Below, in pieces: positions 47,701-58,904 of a DNA stretch of 64,000 nucleotides. Source of the DNA: Gnetum montanum (taxonomy: Eukaryota > Streptophyta > Gnetopsida > Gnetales > Gnetaceae); contig MNCI01022690.1 of assembly GCA_015680685.1 (NCBI GenBank), positions 23,703 to 87,702 on the forward strand. Direction: 5' to 3'. The notes below the pieces were generated by a model that searched no databases, was not told where the DNA came from, and saw nothing but the letters and a program-made list of their open reading frames with translations. The translations under genes were made by a program, and so were the position numbers. Each line of letters starts with the position of its first letter. The first letter of the stretch is position 1.

Positions 47701-48889
47701 ATGTTGATGTCTAGAGGAATCCACCTGAGATATGTCAACAAAGAAGTGTAAAACACCATGAACAACTAAGTACCAAGCATTGTTTGTCGGCCCTTGGCTG
47801 GGTGTCATCGCACTGTTTTTAAAAGTACATGGGATCAGGGAAATGTAGTTCGAGATGCAAGGGGAGGGGATTGGTTGTAACCAAGGGAAGTCAAGAGTTG
47901 ATCAAGGGCTGTAATTGTTGTTGGGATTGAGAGGTAGGAATACTCTCATGTGAACAAGTTATATCTTTGGTCCTTGCCAATAGCCAATTTTCAGTAGACT
48001 CGGAGCCAAGACGTAGGAGGTGCATTCTTTGGAGAGATGGGACTCTTATAGAGTGTTTACGAGGCCTATTGTAAACAACCAAAGCCACATGATGATCTGC
48101 AACATGATCTCTTTGAGATATGAGTGTAACTATTTTTCAAGATAATTGCCTTCTTGCCTGGGGCTTATATGAGAATAGCCAATAGTCTTTTGTTTATGAT
48201 GTAAATGGGGTCATGAAGACCTTTTTCATGCATTTTCTCTTTGACCTTTTTGTTCTTTTTCTTTTTTTCTTTTCTGTTTACTTTCTTTTGTCTTTTCTTT
48301 TTCTTTTATTTTTATTTTATTTTTCTTGGTCTTTTTGAAAGAGCTTTATTTTTGTTCCATGCTTGTGTTTGAGCACTTACATTCTACATCATGTACTGTG
48401 TATTGTGTTTTGCATCGCAACTACTTAGAAAGTCATAGTGTTCAACAATGTATCAAGAGTTTTGAGTTGAGTGGAATGTATCTAGGGGTATAATTGAATA
48501 AGATAATTGGGACATGATGGGGAAATAGGGGATGTATCAGGAGTTGGAAATGTACTTATGAATAGATTGATTAACCCAGTTACATGCGTTAGGAAAAATG
48601 TGATACCTTGTTATCATGATGAAATGCATCTATGCACGAATGCGTCAGGAGTGTCATCCTACAAACACAACTCTAAGAAGACAAGAAAACCACAAATGAA
48701 AAAGTCGGCTAAGCACTTTAAAGAAGAAGATGGAGTCACCATGTGCAATTTTCAAAGCAAAAAAAATCATGAAAAACATTGGCTTCATTAGTCTCCATGA
48801 GATAAATCATGTGGCAAGTCTTTGTGGAACATGTACAGCCAATTGCAGCAACACATCTTTTCAAGTTTTTTCCTGGTCGTAGATAATGT
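47701..48889. other. 3' untranslated region of element B
   Basis: No conserved ORF. At 48235-48335 the plus strand is almost pure pyrimidine (T-rich with C and few G), so element RNA would carry a long purine run there. The frame at 48507-48791 is not recognisable. Confidence 0.5.
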
Positions 48890-49260
48890 TGCCAATTTAT
48901 AGTTTTAGTAGATTGTTGTGGATTAGTTTTATGTCATAACCCTTTGGACGGTGCTAGTTTAGCATCATAGAAGATGGTGCATTGCTAGTTTATAGTCATA
49001 GCAAACTATGAAGAGGCAAACCAGTTTATAGTCTTAGTGGACTCTGGATGCTAGTTTCACGTCATGGTGGACAGATGTGGTAGTTTAACGTCGTACTAGA
49101 CAGAGCTCTGTGGTATCAGTTTTAAGTCATGATGCCAGGACTATTCTATAGTATCAGTTTTAAGTCATGATGCTAGGACTATTCTGTGGTATCAGGTTTA
49201 AGTCATGATGCTAGGACTATTCTTTGGTATCAGTTTTAAGTCATGATGCCAGAACTATGA
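48890..49260. repeat. Minisatellite at the integrase end (B)
   Basis: First come several units with the core 'GCTAGTTTATAGTCATAGCAAACTATG' (48890-49100). Then follow four nearly perfect 38-bp units, 'TATCAGTTTTAAGTCATGAT' plus GCCAGGACTATTCT, at 49112-49259. The second set is the most homogeneous array in the window. Confidence 0.8.
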
Positions 49261-49289
49261 CGTACCTCAAGTTTATCAAACATAGTACT

Positions 49290-50396
49290 ATTTTAGGTAC
49301 AAGAAATTTGTAGGATTAGTGAACTCGTTCCCATTCATATCAGCAAGTTTGAATGCTCCATCATTGTATGCCTTGGCGACTAAGTAAGGACATTCCCAGT
49401 TGGCTAAGAATTTGTTTGAGTGTTCACGTACAGCTTTAAGGACTAAGTCCCCTTCTTTGATTGGGTCTTTGTATAGATCGTGTTTGTGTCGTTGTCGCTG
49501 TTGTTTCTAGTACCATTCAATTTGATCAAGTGTTCGCACATGTTCTTCCTCCACCAAGTCTAGGTCAGAAATGCATAATTCATTATTTTGACTTTCATTG
49601 AGGAGGCCGGAGAGAGCTATCCACAATGAGGGAACCTACAATTCTAAAGGTAAAATAGCTTTAGATCCATACACAAAACTATATGGAGTTTTACCTGTGG
49701 ATGTTCGATGTGTCGTTCTGTAAGCCCACAATGCGTAGACTAATTGTTCATGCCATCATTTCTTGCTCTGATTTAGCATCTTTTTGAGCACCATGATGAA
49801 AGTTTTTTTGTAGCCTCCACTTGACCATTGCTCTGTGGGTAGTAAGGTGATGAAAATGCATGTTTAATGCCCAGACTTTCATAGAAGCTTTTAGTATCTG
49901 CACTGCTGAATTGTGGTCTATTGTCGGTAATGATGGTCATTGGAATACCAAAATAGGTCATGATATTTTCTATTATGAAAGTGAAAATATGTTTTGAGGT
50001 GTTCTTCCTAAGGGGAATAACTTCTACCCATTTTGTGAAGTATTCAGTAGTTGTGATAATAGAGCTATGTCCGGTAGAGGATGATGGCGTTATTGGTCCA
50101 ATTAAGTCTAGTCCCCATTTTTGGAATGGCCATGTGATTTGCGTTGTATGCAGTTTGTTAGGTGGCACATGTATTAGATTACCATGATTTTGGAAAATGT
50201 CACACGTTCTTATCTTGGAGATGCAATCATACTCCATGTGTGGCCAGTAGTAGCCTAAGAGGCTAATCTTCATTACCATTACTTTGGGTGCTATATGCCC
50301 TCCACAACGTCCTTTGTGGACTTGTTCTACAATTGTTTGATCATCGATGCTACTAATGCACATTAGCAAAATGATTTCATATGATTTGTGACACAA
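49290..50396 (-). CDS. int: Integrase of element B
   Basis: The 207-codon open part (50396-49773) has the zinc-binding His/Cys set (VHKGRCGGH...CDIFQN in reduced form). The core has all three catalytic acids: Asp in WGLDLIGPITP, Asp in IITDNRPQFSS and Glu in NGQVEATKK. The C-terminal part continues in another frame to about 49290 (ALWAYRTTHRTSTGKTP; ANWECPYLVAKAYNDGAFKL; DGNE). Integrase inserts the cDNA into the host chromosome. A frameshift near 49775 breaks the C-terminal part, so the full protein is not made as it stands. Confidence 0.85.
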
Positions 50397-50420
50397 GGTG
50401 TCTCCTATTAACGCGTATTG

Positions 50421-51593
50421 TCAGGAACGTTTTTGTACGACGTCCTTTTGAGCATTTGTCAAGTGTTGTGGAGGTTTGCCTCTTAGAAGGTACTCTTTTA
50501 TGTCATCGTACCATTTTATTGCATGTGTTGTACTAATGGATTCTACATGTACTTCATCTAAAGTGTTAATTATAGGTTCGACACAACTTGTTATAGAGCT
50601 AGGCAATGCGTGGAACATTTCGGGTGTCATGCTTAAGGCTAGTGTAGTGAGTGCATCGGCAATTGTGTTTTTGCTTCTAGGGACATGTTGTATATCCACT
50701 TCTACTAGTTGTCTCAATAGATGTTTGGTCAAATCACAATATGGTTGCAAATGGAGAGCCTTGCATGAGTAGACCTTAGTGACTTGATTAATAACTAATT
50801 GCAAATCACCTCGAACTACAAGACATGAGGTTCCTGAAGTTAATGCTGTTTGAAGACCTCGAAGAAGAACTTCGTACTCCACCACATTATTGGTGCAAGC
50901 AAAGGTTAATCGGTAGGTGAAGGGTTGGATTTCTCCAGAGGGGTACGTTAAAATGGTTGCAGCACTTCCTCCTCAAGAGGATGAAGCTCCATCGAAGTAG
51001 AGGATTACTTTGTAGTTATTAGGTACGGTGTCTATACTATTAACATTCTCATTTGGGAATTCGGGGTTTATTGTCATTTGATCGTGCATCGGTGAGAAGG
51101 TTAGTTGTGTGACTATTACTTGACCTTTTGTGGAAGATTGAGTGACATAGTGCAAGTCAAATTTTGCGATCATCACTTTCCACGTAGCTAAACTATTCGA
51201 CTCATAGATGTTATTAGTGAAGGCATGGAGAACATTATCCTTGCAAATGATGTAAACCTGATTACAGAAGAGATAATGCCACCATTTCTTCAAGGAGAAG
51301 ATGAGGGCGAGGCATGATTTTTCTATGTCGTTGTATCATTGTTCATAGACAATTAATGTGTGGCTTAGGTAATATACAGGGATTTTGACTCCATCCTCAC
51401 GTTTTCGACAAAGCATCGATGCAATGGAGGAATCGAAAGTTGAAAGGTAGATGTAGAAAGGTTTATTATTTTTTGGAGGATAAATAGTTGGTAATTGAGC
51501 CAACTCTTGTTTTATGTTCTCGAACACTTCTTGGAATTGTTGAGTCCATTGGAAATGTACATTCTTTTGTAATAGATGTTGCATGGGACTCAA
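50421..51593 (-). CDS. rnh: RNase H and archaeal-type RNase H of element B
   Basis: The first RNase H reads FYIYLSTFDSSIASMLCRK and IPVYYLSHTLIVYEQ (51593-51336). After a break, a second RNase H follows: LYFDGASSS (near 50985), NNVVEYEVLLRGLQTAL, VVRGDLQLVINQVTKVY and NTIADALTTLALSM. The four acidic residues expected of this fold (D, E, D, D) are all present. This second, archaeal-type domain is a known mark of the Tat clade. Stops and shifts separate the two parts. The enzymes remove RNA from RNA:DNA hybrids during cDNA synthesis. Confidence 0.85.
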
Positions 51594-52759
51594 TTTATCC
51601 GTCAGCCTTTCAATAAAGCATCTGATGAATTGTGGTCTACCTTGGAGGCCACGTAGTTTTGTGAGGTTTATTGGTGTTTATATATTGGTTATTTCTTTAA
51701 CCTTATCAGGGTCTACCCATATCCCTGTTTTAGAGACTAGGAAATCGAGTATTTTGCCTGTTTTGACGCTAAAAATGTATTTCTTATTTGAGTCTAAGGT
51801 CATATTTGAGACAACATTTAAGCACTAAGTCCAAATCTTTTGCATGTTGTTCAGTTGTTTTAGATTTGACTACGATATCGTCAACATAATCATTGAGCAA
51901 ACCAAGCATGTAATCACTAAATATGTATGTCATTGCTTGCTAATATGTGGCACCTGCATTTTTAAGACCAAATGGCATCATCGTATAACAGAATGTTCCC
52001 CAAGGTGTCATAAAAGTTGTCCTAAGTTGATGTTCTGGATTGATTCTTATTTGATTATAGCCTGAAAATCCATCCATGAAGGACAATAACGCATGCCCAG
52101 CAATCGTGTCAATAAGTTGATCAATGCTAGGTAATGAGAAATCATCCTTTATAGTGGCTACATTGAGATCATGAAAGTCGATGCATATGCGTATACTACC
52201 ATTCTTCTCAGGAACTAAAACAATGTTTGACACCCAATTGGAATAATCGAAGGCTCAGATAAAATCTGGCTTGGTAGAGCTTTGTGATTTCATCACGGAC
52301 TGCTAACACCACTTTGGGTCTAACCTTTCATGCTTTTTTTTTTACTGGTTTAATTTTTTCATCAAGAATAATGTTGTGTTGGATGATTCAGGGATCTAAT
52401 CCTGGCATATTGGTATATGACCATGTGAACATTCTTATGCTGTCTTTTAACACCTGGGTGATGTCACCTATGAGTTGCGAGTCTAGTAAGGCACTTAATT
52501 TCAATGTTTTGGTTTCACCATTGATTGTGGCAATGGGGATTTCAACTAGAGGAACTTCAGTGATATTATCAGCTTCTAGATCTAGATTTTTAGTCACGTT
52601 TTTAGGCCATTCTAAGGTTTCTTGAGTGGAGGCTATCAAACTGGTATAGGTGGATGGATTTAGGTCCAAGGATTTTGGGTTGATCGCTATTTCTACCTCC
52701 CCGCATGGTCCATTGAGAGACAATGTTGAGAGGATGTTCTTGGTGGCCATGGTGCTCAC
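51594..52759 (-). CDS. rt: Reverse transcriptase with N-terminal linker, element B
   Basis: The ATG at 52759 (MSTMATKNILSTLSLNG) opens a 123-codon linker ending FTWSYTNMPGLDP. RT follows with a frameshift near 52235: VLVPEKNGSIRICIDFHDLN, LPSIDQLIDTIAGHALLSFM, WGTFCYTMMPFGLKNAGATY. The active site LLNDYVDDIVVKS (about 51890) is intact. Stops (TAG for Gln) remain. RT starts here, separated from protease by a 6.4 kb insert, whereas in most Ty3/gypsy elements the two are adjacent. In Ogre elements an intron sits at this border. Confidence 0.88.
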
Positions 52760-52864
52760 TCCTACTAATTTAAAATAGGAGTGAAGTAAGAGACACCCTT
52801 TTGGCAGGAGAATTACAAAGTGTAAATGAACACAGGGTAATCAACAAAATTAGAAGATGTGGCA

Positions 52865-52945
52865 ACATAGTTGTGGTAGTTTAAGACCATACCAAGCCAC
52901 ATGGTAGTTGAAGGCCATACCGGGCCATTAATGTTGACTTACACT
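52865..52945. repeat. Minisatellite at the RT start (B)
   Basis: Two to three units, 'GTAGTTTAAGACCATACCAAGCCACAT' and 'GTAGTTGAAGGCCATACCGGGCCATTA' types. Same border as 31990-32110 in A. Confidence 0.65.
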
Positions 52946-53367
52946 ATTTTTAAATTTTAAATTTTGAATTTATTAAGTGAACAATAAGATCATGGGGATT
53001 TTAAAGTTTTATGAATTTATGGCCTTTCCAAATGTATATATATGTTTATTTTTTTATCGTTGATTTTTCAGCACTTTCCTCCTCTTTTTATAAGAAATTT
53101 TGGGCCCCATTTTGGGGGTTGGAATGACAAAGAAAGCTAGGCCATCACCAGGAAAAGATGGTTTGAACAACAACATGTAACCAAAGTAAAGAAGAGGAAC
53201 TAAAATAAAAGGCCAAAAAATTAAATTAATTAAATTAAATAAATAGAGAGGGATAGAAAAGGGAATTTTGAGAAAGAAAGCCTCATTTTTGTTAATGTGA
53301 ATTGCTGGAACTTGATGGACAGCGTGACTAGAGTGTAGTGTGCCAGGGCATTAGCGTCAGCTTTAGC
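52946..53367 (+). promoter_or_regulatory. Putative promoter region of the antisense gene (B)
   Basis: No ORF. TATATATAT at 53035-53043 lies about 330 bp before the ATG and is the only TATA-like word in a useful position. AT-rich text continues to 53260. Low certainty. Confidence 0.3.
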
Positions 53368-56300
53368 ATGACCATAAAAGACAAGGGTAAGGGAAAGGAA
53401 ACCAGGGGTAAGAGAAGGAAGCAGGTAGACCTAGCATTCATGGAGGAGAGTGAAGAGCTCCTCCAACATCTCCCCCAAGTTAGGATTCCGACGTGGAAGA
53501 AGGCCTTGCACAAGTAAATTATTTCCTCCAATTTTTTCTTTGGTATTTTGCAAGCAGTGTTACCTAGGGTGAGAATTTATGCTTGGGATTTTTGGGCTTG
53601 CGATCTAGGGAATGAGTGCACAGGTTTTCAGTTTCCTTGGCATTTTGGCCACAAACTTTCTGGCTTTCTTGGCATTATAGTTGCATGGTTTTGGGCTTTC
53701 TTGGCATGATTAGTTGTAGGGAAAGTTAACATGAACTTGGGGTTTCTTTGTTCTACCTTCCTGGTAGTGTAACTATCCTACCCTGACTGTCTTGCCCTCT
53801 TTGGTAGTGTGACTGCAACATTTTGATTCTTGAGAGTAGTGTGACATGGGATTTTTCAGGGCAGCATTACTTGTCAATTTTTCTTAGTTTTGGGGCAGGG
53901 AATGAATAGTATGACTTTGAATTTTTTGGGGCAAAATTTTTTGATTTTAGAGGGCAGTGTGATTGCAAACATTTTAGCTTACTAGGGCAAATGATCAGCA
54001 TGACTTTGTTGGTGGGAGCTTTGGGCAGTGAGGTCATGTGATGATACACAAGTACAACGGTGAATTTTGAGTTATGTATTTCCTCGTTACTGCGTTGATT
54101 TGCCTATTACAAAAAAAATTTGGAGATTTCGTTGATGGAAGTACTTAGAGCTATTTTTAGTGGAAATGCCTAGTGTGACCTATTAGTGGCTTTCTTGTAG
54201 GGCCAGTGTAACTCGTGATTTTTAGATTTTAGTCCCTGGGCAGCATGACCATGAATTTTCAATTTTTTTCCCTGGGATAGCATGACCATGAATTTTTTGT
54301 TTTCTTCCCTAGGCAGCGTGACCATGAATTTTTAGTTTTCTTCCCTGGGCAGCGTGACTTGATGGTGGGAAGGCCCAGTGTGACTCATTTGGAGAGGGCC
54401 TATTCTCTTTTCTATTTCTCCTTTGGCCGCTATATGATTACTAAGTTATGGACAATGATTGTAAGCACCTAGCATGAGTGTTGAGGGAGGACTGCATGAC
54501 TTTATTGGAATAACCTTCCAGTGTGAGTTGCCTTTTAGAGGTTGTGGTGTGAGTGTCAAGTCTTCCTTGCTTTAAAAAGTAATTTGCCAAGATGTTCAAT
54601 GATTTCTAAATTTTATATTGTTTATTATTTTTCTAGGATTAATGATTTAAACATGGATTTTCTCTAAAACTAATTTCAATGTGCCCCAATAAGTATAAGA
54701 TTACACTAAATAGATGTTAGTGTCCTCGTCTCATGGGATGCGATATTTGTTTATGTGATTTTTTGGCTTTATGTGATGTTGATCTATTGTTAGTTCCTAG
54801 ATGTTTTACTTACCTAATGTTTTGGTTATATGCAGGGGACCTAAATCTTCTCTCCTCGTTATTGAGCTCATTGGGGTACTTTCTTGGTTTGGCTCCTTTG
54901 GGCCAGACACTCCTCCTTATGACATGCGAATCAGGCCCCATGTAATATGGTTTCGTCCCGGCGCTAGTTTGTTCTTGTTATTTATGCTGCAAAATTTCAA
55001 TGTTGTTATATGGTCTCATCTAAGTGAACAGATGGCTTGTGATATTATTGAGACCGTGTTGCCCAGGTCTACACAAGACATGCTAGCCTTTATCACTGAT
55101 ATTGATGAGGGACTTTTTAGAGTTGAGGGAGGCCCTACTGAGGGTCCTAGATCCACTAGTCCCTTAACTCGTGTGTGGGAGTTACCTACCTATAGTTATT
55201 ACAACAGTAGAAACACACTTTTTCTGGCCCTCCGTGTGCATACTTTATTTCAAAACCCACCCAGGACAGTATATAAAGTGGATACGTATGCTCATTTGTG
55301 TCTTACTTTAACTTGTGATTTCTTTTAGTTTTTATGTCATCATTTAAATGTGAATGTTTTTTTCCTATGTAGGGCCCATTTTGATGAACATGGGATGTGT
55401 GATGATGATGGTGGGCTTGCTTTAATGTGCACAATGCTAGAGACATTTATGATGGGCCCAATTCTTCATGCTGCAGTGTTAGACTAGACCAAGATGGTCC
55501 TTGTTGACTCCGATAGGCAATTTTTAAGAGCCTTTGAGCATTGCCAGGCTTGTTGTTGGTTACATAAGGATTGGTCTCCTGATGGGCCAATTCTTCCTCA
55601 AAAGATTGATCCTGTGCCCACTTCACCTACACCAGTCATAGAAGGTAAGTGACCGTACCTTAGACTCCACTTTCATTTTTTTGTTACATCATTATGCATC
55701 ATTTCCCTTTTCTAACTTTTTGCTCTATGTTTTTTCTTTTACAGTAGCCATCCCCCCCAAAGAGGTTACTATTAATATAGGGCATACTGAGGCTATGCTT
55801 TTTACAAAGTATGGGGAGGTGAAGCAATCACAAAAGTGGTTACAGAAGTGAGCTTCTAATTTGATTATCGGTCATCTCACCCAGTTCGGTTTGATGGACC
55901 TATTTACAGCCTTGACTCCTAGCATTCCAACTACTGAGATGGTTACTATTGTTGACTCTTTCAGTGTTGATGCTTCTCATTTTATCACAAAGTTTCGAGG
56001 AGTAAAGGTATCATTCCACCTAACCAATGAGTTTCTTTTTGATCTTTTTGGCATTCCCATGAATGGTGCCACGGTAGCCGTGGACAAAGCAACTAAGGAC
56101 AAACATGTCATATGGGAGCTTGAGCAGTGGTTAGGTGTGTCTAAGGGCCCTAAAGGAATTGTCATGCAAGAGGATACCTGTTTGATGGAAGTGAACTTCT
56201 TGTATCCTCTCTTTTGGGCACAAGCATTCTCCAAATCTCTTTCTCAAGGGAGAAACCTTGGGATCGAGTCTACACGTGTGATGCTTGTGGATTTGGAGAA

Positions 56301-58533
56301 AAGAATGAAATACAATTGGGAAAAATTTCTGGGATCTAGCCTTCGTGGGGAAATCATCAAGTTACGTTCAAGCATCCATGCAAGATCCCACTTCACCTTT
56401 GCCTTCTTTGCGGGATACCTGCGTAGGTTCGCTGAATTCCTAGTAGTTCATGAGGATAACCACTACATTTTGAGAGACCATTCACAATTATCCCGCACTT
56501 GGATTCACCACTTATATAGCACCACTAGATCCCAGGACCTGCCAAAAGATATTGAGGAGTCCGTATCAGTTACTAGTGGAGGTGTGACCAGCCGTTCTCA
56601 TCATTCCCATGATAGCTTGGGATTGGAACTGCCTAGGCTTCGTGCATCTGTTAAGAGGACTAGATGCTTAATTAGTGAGACTGTTGGAAAATCCAAGGCA
56701 TAGGTGAAAAGGAAAGAACATCCAAAGGATCTTGCTTTAGATGTGAGACCCCCAAGGGCAAAGAAGATTCGATTTATACTGCCAGTGGAGGGTAAGTGGT
56801 TTGTTTTATTGTTACATATTTGCTTTTTTGGTTTATATGATATTAGGTGTACCTATGAGCTATATCAAACTAACTTTAAGGTTCTAGTGTTATTTCAGAG
56901 GAAATTTCAGAGAAGGAGAGAGAGGTCATGGCTCCGATACCTGAGGAGGAAGGAAAAGAAAAGGAAAACGCAATTGAGGAAGGAGAACTTCTTGCCCTAC
57001 AAGAGGAGGTGGGGACAAGCAACGTGGGAACGAAGCTTATAGAGGCCTTGGATGCACTTAGGCATTCAAGTGATGAAAGGGATGTCCTCGATGGTTTCTT
57101 TAACAGATCTTTATAGCTTGGTGATCCACCCAGGCTAGACAGCGAAGGTCTTTTTGGTATGTTCCTCTTTAGCTTAATCTATATTCTGCATCTTTTGATT
57201 TTATGTGTTGTTCTTGACTATTTTGACTATTTTTGGTAGATGCTGAAATTCCTGAGGCACCTATGTCCTAGGAAGCGAGGTCAGGGTCATAGGTTCCAAT
57301 TGAAGAAACCTCCCCTGCTCATCCCACATCAATTGACCCATTGAGGCAATGGCTTGAGATGCCTAGAAAAATGGATTTTGTTATAGGCATTGTTAATGAG
57401 GTGATCACCCGCTTACAATAAGCTCATCCAAAACTAGGTGTGTATACATTACATGTCATGCTAAGTGTCTAGTTTTACTATGTTTCTTTGTGTTTATTTT
57501 TGACCATGACTAATTTATGTGTGCACCTACATGCGCCAAACTTTAGTGGGATCCTTCTGAAGCTACCCACATTGATGCTCTCCTTGAATTGCCAGGGGAT
57601 ATTGAGCAAGTCCCAAGAAAGATTTACGATGCAAGTTTTGGTTATGTCATATAGAATGTCAAGACAGTTTGGACCTTAAGGCATTCGACTGAGCATCTAT
57701 GGGATGAGGTTCACACACTGAAGGAGACACTAGAAAAAGAGAGAGAGGAGAAAATGGATCTCCAATCCTGTTATGACTTTGCTATTGCTAGGTTGTTTGG
57801 TGATAGCACATGGCGGTCATCTGAAATCACCTATGCATGTTATTGGACGATTTTAAATAGTAAAGTGTAGGCTACAAGAGACTTAGTAGAACAAAGAGCA
57901 TAGATAGATTTGTTAAATAGGAAATGTCAAGATTGGAAATCCTTTGCTGCCAAAGTATGGAAGTGGGGCCAAGACCAAAATGACCACAAGCATCAGTATA
58001 GGAAATGGTTGAAGGAGGAGTCAGTTGAACATCATTGGATGGAGATGTTCATCAATGGGTTAGGTTTGTAGCCTTCTTATGATACGTTTGTCAAGTGCAC
58101 CAAGGTGGAGGGATCTCTAAAGAGAATAATTACCACCACCTTTAGGGAGACTGTGACAGGTGTGTTTTCTCTTGAGCACCCTACTTGGACCCTGGTGGAC
58201 AAAGGCAAAGCACTTGCTGGCATTGATCTTGGATTGGAGGGGGATTGGGAAAATGTGCCCGAGAAGGAGATTCTATGGCATTTGGAGACCAACTTGGGGC
58301 CTTCCTCACTTGTGAGTGTTTTATTGTGACATTCATTTTTGTATGATTTTATTGTTTTCATTGTTAGTGTTACTATTTTTCTAATTTTTGTGTTTATGAC
58401 TTGCTCTATTACCCTTACCTGTTTTGTTTTGTTTTCTATTTTCTATTTGTAGGGACATGTTAATGATGGAGTAGGCCCTAGTGGAGTAGGAGTAGATGAT
58501 GAAGAGTATCTTAGGGATCAGCCCCATCCATGA
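53368..58533 (+). CDS. Spliced antisense cassette gene: HAD/FCP1-like, transposon-protein-like and coiled-coil domains
   Basis: Predicted exons: 53368-53513, 54836-55285, 55373-55644, 55745-56791, 56899-57156, 57240-57437, 57547-58311, 58453-58533 (stop TGA). All proposed introns start GT and end AG, and several donors are GTAAGT, GTATGT or GTGAGT. The frame is kept at six of seven joins; the 57437/57547 join is off by one base. Exon 1 is Lys-rich (MTIKDKGKGKETRGKRRKQ). Exons 2-3 resemble the FCP1/NIF HAD domain (SLLVIELIGVLSW, RPGASLFLLFMLQNFNVVIW, KMVLVDSDRQFLRAF) without the DxD/N nucleophile. Exon 4 has FRGVKVSFHLTNEFLFDLFG, like the 'putative plant transposon protein' family. Exons 5-7 are charged coiled coil with a WKWGQDQNDHKHQYR block, and exon 8 is acidic. 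Stops (QKxA, SKA-TAG and about six more) mean this copy is probably dead. Function unknown. Confidence 0.65.
54241..54365. repeat. Tandem units of about 37 bp in intron 1 of the cassette
   Basis: Three units of the type 'GCGTGACCATGAATTTTTAG' plus TTTTCTTCCCTGGGCA. The whole intron is rich in CAGTGTGAC/CAGCGTGAC words that also fill the U3 of B's LTR. Confidence 0.75.
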
Positions 58534-58633
58534 GCTTTACGTTAGTCAAACTTAAGCCATTAAGTGTTTTTAGATTTTTGGATGTTTGATAGAATGTATA
58601 AAGACTGATGTAATGACCTGGATTTAATTGTAG

Positions 58634-58639
58634 AATAAA
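58634..58639 (+). terminator. Polyadenylation signal AATAAA of the antisense gene
   Basis: AATAAA lies 101 bp after the TGA stop at 58531-58533, followed by T/G-rich sequence. Its spacing fits a plant 3' end for the plus-strand gene. Confidence 0.55.
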
Positions 58640-58904
58640 ATGGTTGTGTTCTTTCCTTACTTTGATGTTCCATACATATATTTTTGTTATTTTTCATGTT
58701 TTTCATTATTTTTCTTTATTTTCTCGAGTATATTGTGAACATGTGCGTGCAACTAAAGGTAGCATAAATTTCTAAAATGTAAAGTGAAACATAAGGTAAA
58801 TATTTGAAAAAGAAGGCAACAACCATGCATGAATCTAAATTGTAACTTGTAACTTGTAAACAAAAATTCAATGTAAAGTGACAGGAGTTCGTGAATCTAT
58901 AACA

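Noticed and set aside
48235-48335. Pyrimidine-rich tract first taken as the polypurine tract of B, giving a 2.2 kb LTR
   Set aside because: The border GGTGTTTCA/TTGGCCCCTCT at 47689 is shared with element A and fits a TG...CA LTR with an AGAGGGG primer, so the LTR ends there.
49112-49259. TGGTATCAG words resembling the initiator-Met tRNA primer site
   Set aside because: They occur repeatedly inside a tandem array, on the wrong strand and away from any LTR end. The real primer site is at 63366-63383.
55977-56234. 85-codon minus-strand frame within the cassette
   Set aside because: It is the complement of the plus-strand exon 4 coding frame and has no independent features.
57437-57547. Exact intron at the sixth join of the cassette
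   Set aside because: The obvious donor (57438) and acceptor (57546) leave a one-base frame error. I kept the exons but do not claim this join is exact.
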